From positions 1 through 7,217 of the forward strand of contig DYKH01000230.1 of the NCBI GenBank assembly GCA_020722685.1: a stretch of DNA of 7,217 nt. Reading direction: 5' to 3'. The translations under genes and the position numbers were made by a program. Source of the DNA: Caldithrix sp. Its GTDB lineage: Bacteria; KSB1; UBA2214; DYKH01. Below are positions 1 to 5,687 of the stretch, one piece after another (position 1 is the stretch's first letter; the number at the start of each line of letters is the position of its first letter). The notes under the pieces are model-generated. The model did not search any database and had not been told where the DNA came from. It saw nothing but the letters and a program-made list of their open reading frames with translations.

Positions 1-1
1 A

Positions 2-196
2 GAACTGACATACATCTTGGATGTCATGCTGCAGATGGGGGCGTTCAATCCGGGACGAAAAATAGAGGAGATCGGTGCAACCACCATGCAATGGCCCCAG
101 AACTTTGATTATGATAAAGGGAACTTTCGCGATCTGGAAGCGCTGCTGCGCCGCGCCTGCTGTCGGGCAGGGGTGACGGACGGGGATATCTGGTAG
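2..196 (+). CDS. C-terminal tail of an unrecognised protein (5' end outside window)
   Basis: An open frame enters at the left edge and reads 64 codons to a TAG at 194-196. The peptide is plausible coding sequence: it runs YILDVMLQMGAFNPGRKIEE near its start and ends in an amphipathic stretch with a Cys-Cys pair (RRACCRAG) and a DGDIW terminus. I do not recognise the family. No transmembrane segment or known motif is visible in this piece. It lies upstream of the operon on the same strand, 235 bases before the ABC ATPase start, so it may be an earlier member of the same cluster or an unrelated neighbour. Its last bases are part of an imperfect direct repeat that continues past the stop. The other two plus-strand frames look less protein-like; frame 1 is closed by a TGA near base 106. 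Confidence 0.5.
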   Translation, partial: ELTYILDVMLQMGAFNPGRKIEEIGATTMQWPQNFDYDKGNFRDLEALLRRACCRAGVTDGDIW

Positions 197-248
197 AGGC
201 TGATTTGCTGATGATGTAATTCCGGGGATAGCTGGTAGCGGATTTGCT
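182..248. repeat. Imperfect direct repeat of the upstream gene's 3' end
   Basis: Bases 182-209 and 224-248 align over about 28 positions, with two substitutions and one 3-base indel. Both copies start GGGGATA, share CTGGTAG and end ATTTGCT. The first copy contains the last codons and TAG stop of the upstream gene; the second lies just beyond it and, read in the matching frame, would again end Trp-stop. The copies are 42 bases apart. This looks like a short segmental duplication of the gene end. Confidence 0.6.
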
Positions 249-251
249 ATC
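227..251. repeat. Short inverted repeat (6-bp perfect stem, 13-base loop)
   Basis: GATAGC at 227-232 is the exact reverse complement of GCTATC at 246-251. It sits just after the upstream gene and inside the second copy of the direct repeat. The stem is short, only moderately G+C-rich, and has no immediate U-run; the first T-rich stretch (TTTT) comes at 263-266. It could be a weak or decayed terminator, or a site for an activator of the downstream promoter. Neither role can be shown from sequence alone. Confidence 0.25.
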
Positions 252-371
252 TGTGCTGCTTGGTTTTGACGCCTCTATGAGTGTAGATGTAGTGAGCGGT
301 TGGATGTGTATTTTTGATAACTGGCAGTAATGTGGCATGAAGAAGGTTGAAAGAGGTACTTGTTCTAATTT

Positions 372-387
372 TGGCATAGATATTGCT
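372..387 (+). promoter_or_regulatory. Candidate sigma-54 (-24/-12) promoter for the operon
   Basis: TGGCATAGATATTGCT matches the sigma-54 consensus TGGCACG-N4-TTGCW at every position except the C and G that follow TGGCA. The diagnostic GG (373-374) and GC (385-386) have the required spacing. It is preceded by the preferred pyrimidine. Transcription would start near 398, giving a leader of about 34 bases before the ATPase ATG at 432. Two further GG-N10-GC matches flank it, at 322-337 (weaker -24 box, TGGC at -12) and 396-411 (perfect TGGCAC, poor -12). I see no convincing sigma-70 -35/-10 pair here. An activator of the NtrC type would be needed, and its site is not identifiable. Confidence 0.4.
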
Positions 388-431
388 GAATTATATGGCA
401 CTACTAAAGCCACTGCCTTTTGCGAATTGCC

Positions 432-1220
432 ATGTCACAAAGTCTCATCAATTTGGATGACATTCACGTCTCGTTTCAAGGGAACGAGTTCCGGACGTCT
501 CGGTTGCGGGTCCTGGAAGGGATTCATCTTGTCGTTCCTGAAGGTCAATTCCTTACCCTATTAGGTCCGTCCGGATGTGGGAAGAGTACTCTGCTACGCG
601 TTATGGCGGGCCTGCTTTCGCCCGATCGGGGTTCGATCAGATGGAAAGATGATTTGCTGGAGAAAAGATCGTCGCGGATGGCGATGAACTTTCAAAAACC
701 TGTCTTGTTACCTTGGTTGTCAGTGGAGGAAAATGCTCTTTTGCCGTTTCGGCTTGCCGCCAACGGCGCTCAAGCCAGGGTCGGAGCAGAGATTGAAAAA
801 CGGCTTCTGCACCTGCTGAATCTCACCGGCCTGTTCAGATTTCGCCATTCACTGCCACATGAGTTGTCTGGAGGTATGCAGATGCGTGCGGCTTTGATCC
901 GAACCCTCATCTCCAAACCGGATCTGGTGTTTATGGATGAACCATTTGCCGCCATTGACGAACTGACGCGACAGGATCTTGGCAGGGAATTTCGCTCGAT
1001 GGCTTTAGCATCAAAATCATCGACAATTTTTGTAACCCACAGCATCCAGGAAGCAGCGTTTTTGTCGGACCGCATTATTATTTTAAGTCCACGGCCATCA
1101 CATATTGTAGAGGATATTCCTGTTCACTACAGTTCAGCCGAGCGTACCGACTCGTTGCGCCGTGACAGGGAATTCCTTGATATGTGTGATCATCTTCGCG
1201 AGATAATGGCCCATGGTTAA
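432..1220 (+). CDS. ABC importer ATP-binding protein (SsuB/TauB/NrtD-type)
   Basis: A cytoplasmic ATPase of 262 residues, the usual size for this importer class, that powers uptake through the permease encoded next. All nucleotide-binding motifs are intact: Walker A GPSGCGKST (45-53), Q-loop Gln88 in NFQKPVLLPWLSVEEN, signature LSGGM (145-149), Walker B DLVFMDE (164-170) with catalytic Glu170, D-loop AAID, and switch His203 in VTHS. The Q-loop wording 'LLPWLSV.EN' and the region RIIILSPRP are typical of nitrate/sulfonate/taurine/pyrimidine transporters. I chose ATG 432; an in-frame TTG at 420 would add only four residues. Neither start has a clear Shine-Dalgarno sequence. It overlaps the permease start by 8 bases, so the two are probably translationally coupled. 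Family is certain; the substrate cannot be inferred from the ATPase. Confidence 0.93.
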   Translation: MSQSLINLDDIHVSFQGNEFRTSRLRVLEGIHLVVPEGQFLTLLGPSGCGKSTLLRVMAGLLSPDRGSIRWKDDLLEKRSSRMAMNFQKPVLLPWLSVEENALLPFRLAANGAQARVGAEIEKRLLHLLNLTGLFRFRHSLPHELSGGMQMRAALIRTLISKPDLVFMDEPFAAIDELTRQDLGREFRSMALASKSSTIFVTHSIQEAAFLSDRIIILSPRPSHIVEDIPVHYSSAERTDSLRRDREFLDMCDHLREIMAHG

Positions 1221-2331
1221 ACAAAGAGAAAAATCGGTTGTTGCAGTCGTTTTTCCAATCAAACAAGATGTCGTTGCATCACTGCATAGATATGAAGTCA
1301 TTGAACTGAAAACGGCTGAACTTTCAGCGGACGTTTTGAAGGCTCGCCGCGTAAAGCTTTTGATTGTGGGAGGCAACTACCAGCCCTTGAAGGAGGTACT
1401 ACCAATTTTACGTTCTGCCATCCCCGATCTGGCTATTGTAGCTCATACCAACATCCCTGATCGTGACAGTTTGTTTTTCTATCGTAATCATGTTGATGGG
1501 TTCTATGATTTGCCAAAAGAGGTGGACAAATTGAATCTTTCTGAGGTCGAGGACGCCGGGATAGAGCGCAGTTGGTTCCTGCGAGAGCGGTTAGGCAACG
1601 GTGCCCTGGCCCTGGCGGTACTGCTGACTCTATGGTGGAGCATGGTTGTGGTGTTTCGGCCGGCTCCTTATCTGCTGCCCTCTCCAGTAGCCGTTGCCGC
1701 TGCTTTTTTTTCCCAATCCTCGCAATTTCTCTTTCATCTCGTAGTTACCAGCTATGAGGCCTTTCTCGGTTTTGTCATTGGCAATGCACTGGGAATCACG
1801 CTTGCCATCCTGCTACATCGTTACGTCAACCTGCAGAAGTTTACCATGCCAGTATTGATCAGCTTCCAGGCGATTCCCATCGTGGCCCTGGCACCGTTGC
1901 TTGTGGTTTGGCTGGGTACGGGGCTGCTTTCCAAGGTTGCGATGGCCGCGATCATCTGTTTCTTCCCCATGGTTGTGAACGGGTTGCAGGCCTTTTCCAA
2001 TGTGGATCGGGATTATGTGGAATTATTCGAATTCTATCGGGCGAGCTTTGTCGCGAAACTCAAGATGCTTCTGATGCCAGCGAGTTTCCATGCAATTATA
2101 GCCGCCCTGAAAATTTCCGCCGGTCTGGCGGTGGTCGGCGCGATTGTCGCCGAACTGACCGGGGCCGACCGGGGTTTGGGGTATGTGCTGCTCAATGCCT
2201 CCTACCGATTGGAGACGGCGATGATGTTTGTGGCGATGCTGCTGTCAGGCGCCTTGGGCATGGCCTTTTTTCAGATGCCGCTTCTGCTCCGCTTTGTTGT
2301 GCCTCGAAGCTGGAGTGTTTCGCTTACATGA
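1213..2331 (+). CDS. ABC importer permease with N-terminal receiver-like domain
   Basis: An inner-membrane permease of 372 residues, about 110 longer than ordinary SsuC/TauC/ThiX-type proteins. The membrane part starts near residue 129 (ALALAVLLTL) and has the expected five or six hydrophobic segments. The cytoplasmic EAA loop that contacts the ATPase lies at about 268-290 (ELFEFYRASFVAKLKMLLMP). It is followed by the family signature LKISAGLAVVGAIVAEL and ADRGLGYVLLNAS (299-330). Residues 8-115 form a soluble alternating strand/helix domain resembling a CheY receiver but lacking the acceptor Asp (see separate entry). Only one permease gene is present, so the channel is probably a homodimer. 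The frame is continuous, with no stop between the parts. It begins inside the end of the ATPase gene and its stop overlaps the next start as ATGA. Confidence 0.9.
   Translation: MVKQREKSVVAVVFPIKQDVVASLHRYEVIELKTAELSADVLKARRVKLLIVGGNYQPLKEVLPILRSAIPDLAIVAHTNIPDRDSLFFYRNHVDGFYDLPKEVDKLNLSEVEDAGIERSWFLRERLGNGALALAVLLTLWWSMVVVFRPAPYLLPSPVAVAAAFFSQSSQFLFHLVVTSYEAFLGFVIGNALGITLAILLHRYVNLQKFTMPVLISFQAIPIVALAPLLVVWLGTGLLSKVAMAAIICFFPMVVNGLQAFSNVDRDYVELFEFYRASFVAKLKMLLMPASFHAIIAALKISAGLAVVGAIVAELTGADRGLGYVLLNASYRLETAMMFVAMLLSGALGMAFFQMPLLLRFVVPRSWSVSLT
1234..1557 (+). other. Pseudo-receiver-like domain within the permease (residues 8-115)
   Basis: The order of predicted elements follows a response-regulator receiver: strand SVVAVVF (8-14), helix, strand YEVIEL (27-32), helix, strand VKLLIVGGN (47-55), helix, strand DLAIVAHTN (72-80), helix, strand VDGFYDLP (94-101), helix. 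Pro-Asp-Leu before strand 4 and 'V-D-G-F-Y' before strand 5 are very receiver-like. The acceptor Asp expected at the end of strand 3 is replaced by Gly-Gly, and the Lys usually before Pro at strand 5 is absent (DLPKE). The acidic pair after strand 1 is also missing (FPIK). If the fold is right, it cannot be phosphorylated in the normal way and is a sensor or interaction module on the cytoplasmic face. This is inference from pattern; another flavodoxin-like alpha/beta fold is possible. Confidence 0.5.
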
Positions 2332-2888
2332 ACAAAATTGTTGGAATGTACGGAACTTGGCGAGCTGCTGAGGGTTCCTCGCTCTACCGGTTGGCGAGGG
2401 AGATGGGCCGGATTGCGGCTCGCCGTGGATTTGGTGTGCTGACTGGATCCTACAGCGGGGTCATGGAAGCCGCACCACGAGGAGCTAAAGAGGAAGGCGG
2501 TGAGACGCTCGGCTATGCCTGGGACAAACTCGACGCGGAACTTTCGCCCAATACATTCTTGGATCGGGTTGTTACCTATACCCGTCTTGAAGAACGGATA
2601 GCGGATTTGGTCGGTGACGCGGATGTTTGTGTGTTTTTTCCCGGCCGTACCGGTTCCGTTGCGGAGCTGGCTCTGGCCACTGAGATGCGGGCCAAGGGAG
2701 AAAAGGCGGTTCCCTTGGTCATGGTGGGGGACTTCTGGAGTAGTTTTTTTGCCTGGTTGACGGCAAGTAACGATGCGTTGAACCTGCCTGCAGATGCTCC
2801 TAGGGGCTCCGAACTGTATGTGACTGTTGAAACCGCTGACGATTTTGATCAGTTTCTCGGACAATATGAACATATTTGGCATCAATAG
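2328..2888 (+). CDS. LOG/SLOG-family nucleotide-binding protein (possible phosphoribohydrolase)
   Basis: A 186-residue cytoplasmic protein of the LOG ('lysine decarboxylase-like', TIGR00725/TIGR00730) Rossmann-type family. Visible landmarks are the N-terminal strand with GMYGT (6-10), the glycine loop TGSYSGVMEAAPRGA (39-53), an Arg90 in TRLEERIADL that matches the family's catalytic 'ER' segment, and PGRTGSVAE (105-113) in place of PGGxGTxxE. The final Glu113 of that motif is kept, but the second Gly is Arg and Thr is Ser. Authentic LOG enzymes cleave the N-glycosidic bond of nucleoside monophosphates (for example cytokinin riboside phosphates); whether this one does so is unknown. The ATG at 2328 overlaps the permease stop (ATGA); a longer upstream reading would lie wholly inside the permease gene. 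The gene's end overlaps the carbamoyltransferase by 23 bases. Confidence 0.8.
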   Translation: MNKIVGMYGTWRAAEGSSLYRLAREMGRIAARRGFGVLTGSYSGVMEAAPRGAKEEGGETLGYAWDKLDAELSPNTFLDRVVTYTRLEERIADLVGDADVCVFFPGRTGSVAELALATEMRAKGEKAVPLVMVGDFWSSFFAWLTASNDALNLPADAPRGSELYVTVETADDFDQFLGQYEHIWHQ

Positions 2889-4653
2889 TGGTCGTTCGGC
2901 CCCGCCGAGAGTAGACTCAGAGAAAGTGCGGCACTTGGCTGACGGAGGCGCGGCGCTCCTCTGCGAAGGGAAAATAGTCTGTGCGGCCATAGAAGAACGG
3001 TTCACCCGGACTCGCTACTCGGGTGGATTTCAGAAAAGCGGGGTCGCCTGTCTTGCCCAGGGAAAACTTCACCTTTCCGACCTCGATGCGGTGGGCCATT
3101 CCACCTGCTGCGACGTCGCTTGGTCGGATCCCGATGATGTGTTGGCGGACATCGCGGAATCTTGGACGGGGATTTACCCCAGGGATTATGTTTACGAGGC
3201 CTTGCGGGGCAAGGTTTACACGATCAATCACTATGAGAGCCACGCTGCTCTGGCCTTTATCGGAAGTGGTTTTCCCAGGGCCCTGGTTGCGGTGATCGAC
3301 GGCATGGGAAACCGTTATGACGACGGCAGAGACTTCCATATCGAGGCAGACTGGTGGAGAGGCTCCTTTCAACGGCACGCGTATTATCTGTGCGAATGGC
3401 GTTCCGGACGGATTCATTTTGAAAAGGTCCATGAGGATGCCTGCGGGGTGGACGAGATTGGACTTGGCGAACTCTATCGCAGTGTGACCCACTTTCTCGG
3501 TTGGTCGACTTATCAGCATGCGGGAAAGACCATGGCCCTTGCCTCATTCGGCGACTTCAGCCACCTCGACGGGGTGCGCTTGGTCGATTTTGAGCCACCT
3601 TATACGACCAGAGTGCCGATCACCAACAACCATGAGCAGCCGGTTCAGCAGATCGCCGAAGCCATCCGTCGGGCCGGCTATTCTGTGCCGCAATTGGGAA
3701 CGAAACCGGGTTCGCCAGAATCACCCTTTCTCTGTGATGTAGCCGCACTGCTTCAGCATCAGCTGGAGGCAGCCCTTTTACCTGCCGTTATCGGCTTGGC
3801 CGAGGCGCATGGTGTCGGCAACGTGGTCTTTGGCGGCGGGGTTGCTCTGAACTGCGTGGCATTGGGCAAGATCGCCGCGTCTCGGCCCGATTTGTGCCTC
3901 TATGTCCCGCCGGCACCGGCCGATACCGGCCAAGCCCTGGGAAACGCCCTGTGGCTTGCCTACGCGGCCAACTCTCCAGTTGTTGAGCAGAATCGGCCCC
4001 AACCCATTGCTTCCGCCGCCCTGGGGGTGGAATACTCGCAAGGTGAGATTGATGCGGCTGTTGCGGATTTCTTGGCGCGTGTCTCTGATATCGTGGCGGA
4101 GAAGGTTGATGATCAGGCAACTCTCGCCGATCGGATTGTTCAGGACCTTGCTGCAGGCAAGGTCGTCGGCCTGCGTCAGGGCCGGGCCGAATACGGTCCC
4201 CGGGCGTTGGGGCAGGCGAGCATCCTCGCCGACCCTCGAAGCATCGAAACCCACGACCGCGTCAATGCCTATAAGCGGAGGGAACCATTTCGTCCGTATG
4301 CCCCGAGCATCCTTGCCGAATATGTCCCGGAGTACTTCGAGATCGACACGCCCAGCCCGTTCATGAGCTTTGCCGGTCTCATCCGACAGGAGAAGCGGCA
4401 CGAGATCCCTGCGGTGGTCCATGTGGACGGCAGTGCACGTTATCAAAGCGTAGGTCCGGACTCTGGTTTTTACCGACTCCTGCTCGAGGCCTGGCACTGC
4501 CATTCGGGTGTCCCGGTGTTACTCAACACCTCGTTTAACCAAAACGGCGAGCCCATTGTCGAAACACCGACCGACGCGCTCACATGTTTTGCACGGAGCG
4601 GTCTTCCGGTATTGGTTTTAGGGAATTGGTATCTTCAACGAAAAACTCACTGA
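2866..4653 (+). CDS. NodU/CmcH-family O-carbamoyltransferase
   Basis: A 595-residue cytoplasmic enzyme, full length for the family, which transfers a carbamoyl group from carbamoyl phosphate to a hydroxyl of a small molecule with ATP (nodulation factors, cephamycin, tobramycin). The Kae1-like half shows ALLCEGKIVCAAIEERFTR (30-48), metal-ligand histidines in NHYESH (His122, His126), VIDGMGNRYDDG (143-154), HAGKTMALASFG (218-229), FGGGVALNC (322-330) and PPAPADTGQALGNA (348-361). The C-terminal half shows GRAEYGPRALG (439-449), KRREPFRPYAPSIL (470-483), DGSARYQSV (521-529) and LLNTSFNQNGEPIVETPTDA (552-571). Two deviations from the usual motif are seen: GQASILADPR where GNRSILADPR is typical, and CVALGK where an Asn is common. 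I chose ATG 2866 because MNIFGIN matches the family N-terminus; the in-frame ATG at 2827 would add 13 unrelated residues. The acceptor substrate is unknown. Confidence 0.92.
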   Translation: MNIFGINSGRSAPPRVDSEKVRHLADGGAALLCEGKIVCAAIEERFTRTRYSGGFQKSGVACLAQGKLHLSDLDAVGHSTCCDVAWSDPDDVLADIAESWTGIYPRDYVYEALRGKVYTINHYESHAALAFIGSGFPRALVAVIDGMGNRYDDGRDFHIEADWWRGSFQRHAYYLCEWRSGRIHFEKVHEDACGVDEIGLGELYRSVTHFLGWSTYQHAGKTMALASFGDFSHLDGVRLVDFEPPYTTRVPITNNHEQPVQQIAEAIRRAGYSVPQLGTKPGSPESPFLCDVAALLQHQLEAALLPAVIGLAEAHGVGNVVFGGGVALNCVALGKIAASRPDLCLYVPPAPADTGQALGNALWLAYAANSPVVEQNRPQPIASAALGVEYSQGEIDAAVADFLARVSDIVAEKVDDQATLADRIVQDLAAGKVVGLRQGRAEYGPRALGQASILADPRSIETHDRVNAYKRREPFRPYAPSILAEYVPEYFEIDTPSPFMSFAGLIRQEKRHEIPAVVHVDGSARYQSVGPDSGFYRLLLEAWHCHSGVPVLLNTSFNQNGEPIVETPTDALTCFARSGLPVLVLGNWYLQRKTH

Positions 4654-4657
4654 AAAA

Positions 4658-4663
4658 AGGAGG
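4658..4663 (+). promoter_or_regulatory. Strong Shine-Dalgarno site for the substrate-binding lipoprotein
   Basis: AGGAGG lies five bases before ATG 4669, within the 15-base gap after the carbamoyltransferase stop. It is the clearest ribosome-binding site in the window; the overlapping genes upstream have weak or none. This fits the need for more binding protein than permease or ATPase from one message. Confidence 0.85.
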
Positions 4664-4668
4664 TTCAC

Positions 4669-4737
4669 ATGCGTCCTGTATTAAGTCAACTACTCACCCT
4701 CTGCCTGGTGGTGATGTCGTTGCTGTTGAACAGCTGC
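4669..4737 (+). other. Type II (lipoprotein) signal peptide with Asp+2
   Basis: Residues 1-22 have Arg2, a hydrophobic core LLTLCLVVMSLLL (8-20) and the cleavage box L-N-S before Cys23. The next residue is Asp. Signal peptidase II would cleave before Cys23 and leave a lipid-anchored protein. Confidence 0.88.
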
Positions 4738-5685
4738 GATCAGAACAAGGAGGCACCAACCAAGACAGAGACCACCACCTCCAAGCCGGCTGTCATGGAA
4801 AAAATCAAGTTTCGTCTGGCCTGGGTGTACGATATGGCGGAGGTCGGGATCTTGGTGGCCAAGGAAAAAGGCTATTTTGCAAAGGAGGGTCTGGATGTCA
4901 CCATCGAGCCCGGCGGCTTCGGACTTGATCCGATCAAGCTGGTCGCCACCGGTTCGAACGATTACGGCATCGGCGGCGCCGGCAATATCTTGCTGGCACG
5001 GGCGCAAGGAGTGCCGATTGTCGCCATCGGAGCTGAATTTCAAAACACACCAGTGGGTTTTATCACCCATAAGGATTCCGGGATTACATCGTTTGCCGAC
5101 TTTAAAGGTAAGCGGGTGGGGGTACAGACTGGCGCTGATACCGACGTGCTCTACCGGGCGTTGCTGGCTAAGAACCACATGACTTCTCAGGACGTGACGG
5201 AGATTCCCATCCAGTTCGACATGGGGCCGTTCACCAACAAGATCATAGATGTCCTGCCCGGCTATGTGACCAACCAGCCGATTACCTTGAAAGGGAAGGG
5301 GTTTGAGACCAACGTGATCACCGCCGCCTCCCAGGGCCTCAACTACTACGGCAATGTCTTTTTTACCACCGAGGCGACCCTAAAAAATAAGCCCGAGCAG
5401 GTTGCAAGGTTTCAGCGGGCGGTGCTGGCTGGCTGGCAGGATGCCTTGACCAACAAGGCCGATGCCATCGCTGCCCTTCAGAAATACACCCAGGAGTTCG
5501 ATCCCAAGGATCTGGATCAGATCTATGACGCGGTCATGCCCTTTATCCGTCCCGATGAGCAGGGGGTTCCTCTGCTCGGCATGTCGCAGGCCCGGTGGTC
5601 GCAAACGGCCCAGGTCCTGCTTGATGCCGGCCTGCTCAAAAAAATGCCCGATCTGCACGCCGCCTATGTTCTGCCGAAGGATTAA
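4669..5685 (+). CDS. ABC importer substrate-binding lipoprotein (NMT1/THI5-like)
   Basis: A 338-residue solute-binding protein of the NMT1/THI5-like (SsuA/ThiY-type) superfamily, the extracytoplasmic receptor of the importer. The signal peptide ends in lipobox LNSC, with lipidated Cys23. Asp24 at +2 is the inner-membrane retention signal in E. coli, which suits a receptor that stays next to its permease. A Lys/Thr-rich linker (24-44) precedes the mature fold: FRLAWVYDMAEVGILVAKEKGYF (48-70), GLDVTIEPGG (74-83), LVATGSNDYGIGGAGNILLARAQG (91-114), FKGKRVGVQTG (145-155), DVLPGYVTNQP (194-204) and NYYGNVFFTT (225-234). The DV-PGY-N-P and NYYGN-FFTT segments resemble pyrimidine- or flavin-precursor-type members more than taurine or nitrate ones, but this is a weak clue to ligand. 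Its gene is separated from its ATPase and permease by two enzyme genes. Confidence 0.92.
   Translation: MRPVLSQLLTLCLVVMSLLLNSCDQNKEAPTKTETTTSKPAVMEKIKFRLAWVYDMAEVGILVAKEKGYFAKEGLDVTIEPGGFGLDPIKLVATGSNDYGIGGAGNILLARAQGVPIVAIGAEFQNTPVGFITHKDSGITSFADFKGKRVGVQTGADTDVLYRALLAKNHMTSQDVTEIPIQFDMGPFTNKIIDVLPGYVTNQPITLKGKGFETNVITAASQGLNYYGNVFFTTEATLKNKPEQVARFQRAVLAGWQDALTNKADAIAALQKYTQEFDPKDLDQIYDAVMPFIRPDEQGVPLLGMSQARWSQTAQVLLDAGLLKKMPDLHAAYVLPKD
5677..5681 (+). promoter_or_regulatory. Shine-Dalgarno-like site for the methyltransferase
   Basis: AAGGA lies six bases upstream of ATG 5688, inside the last codons of the lipoprotein gene. It supports 5688 as the start; the two genes are separated by only two bases. 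Confidence 0.55.
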
Positions 5686-5687
5686 GT

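Noticed and set aside
227..251. Rho-independent terminator after the upstream gene
   Set aside because: The stem is only 6 bp with a 13-base loop and no following U-tract; kept only as an inverted repeat.
333..349. Fourth TGGCA box as another sigma-54 promoter
   Set aside because: The position 12 bases after its GG is GT rather than GC, so the -12 element is missing.
45..413. Minus-strand open frame of 122 codons across the left intergenic region
   Set aside because: Ser/Pro/Thr-rich, low-complexity translation with no motif, running across both a plausible plus-strand gene tail and the promoter region; looks like a chance frame.
337..564. Small plus-strand Cys-containing open frame (75 codons) before the ATPase
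   Set aside because: No ribosome-binding site, overlaps the ATPase gene by over 130 bases in another frame, and would begin upstream of the best promoter candidate.
1213..1600. Permease N-terminal domain as a separate gene joined by a sequencing error
   Set aside because: The frame is continuous with no stop, start or ribosome-binding site at the domain boundary, and the linker reads as normal coding sequence.
1908..2327. Upstream extension of the LOG-like reading frame to an ATG at 1908
   Set aside because: This part lies entirely inside the well-supported permease gene and translates to a Cys- and Arg-rich shadow; ATG 2328 with ATGA overlap gives the normal LOG N-terminus.
2271..3005. Long minus-strand open frame of 244 codons, and similar ones at 3778-4503 and 4690-5178
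   Set aside because: They are antisense shadows of strongly supported plus-strand genes and show no recognisable motifs.
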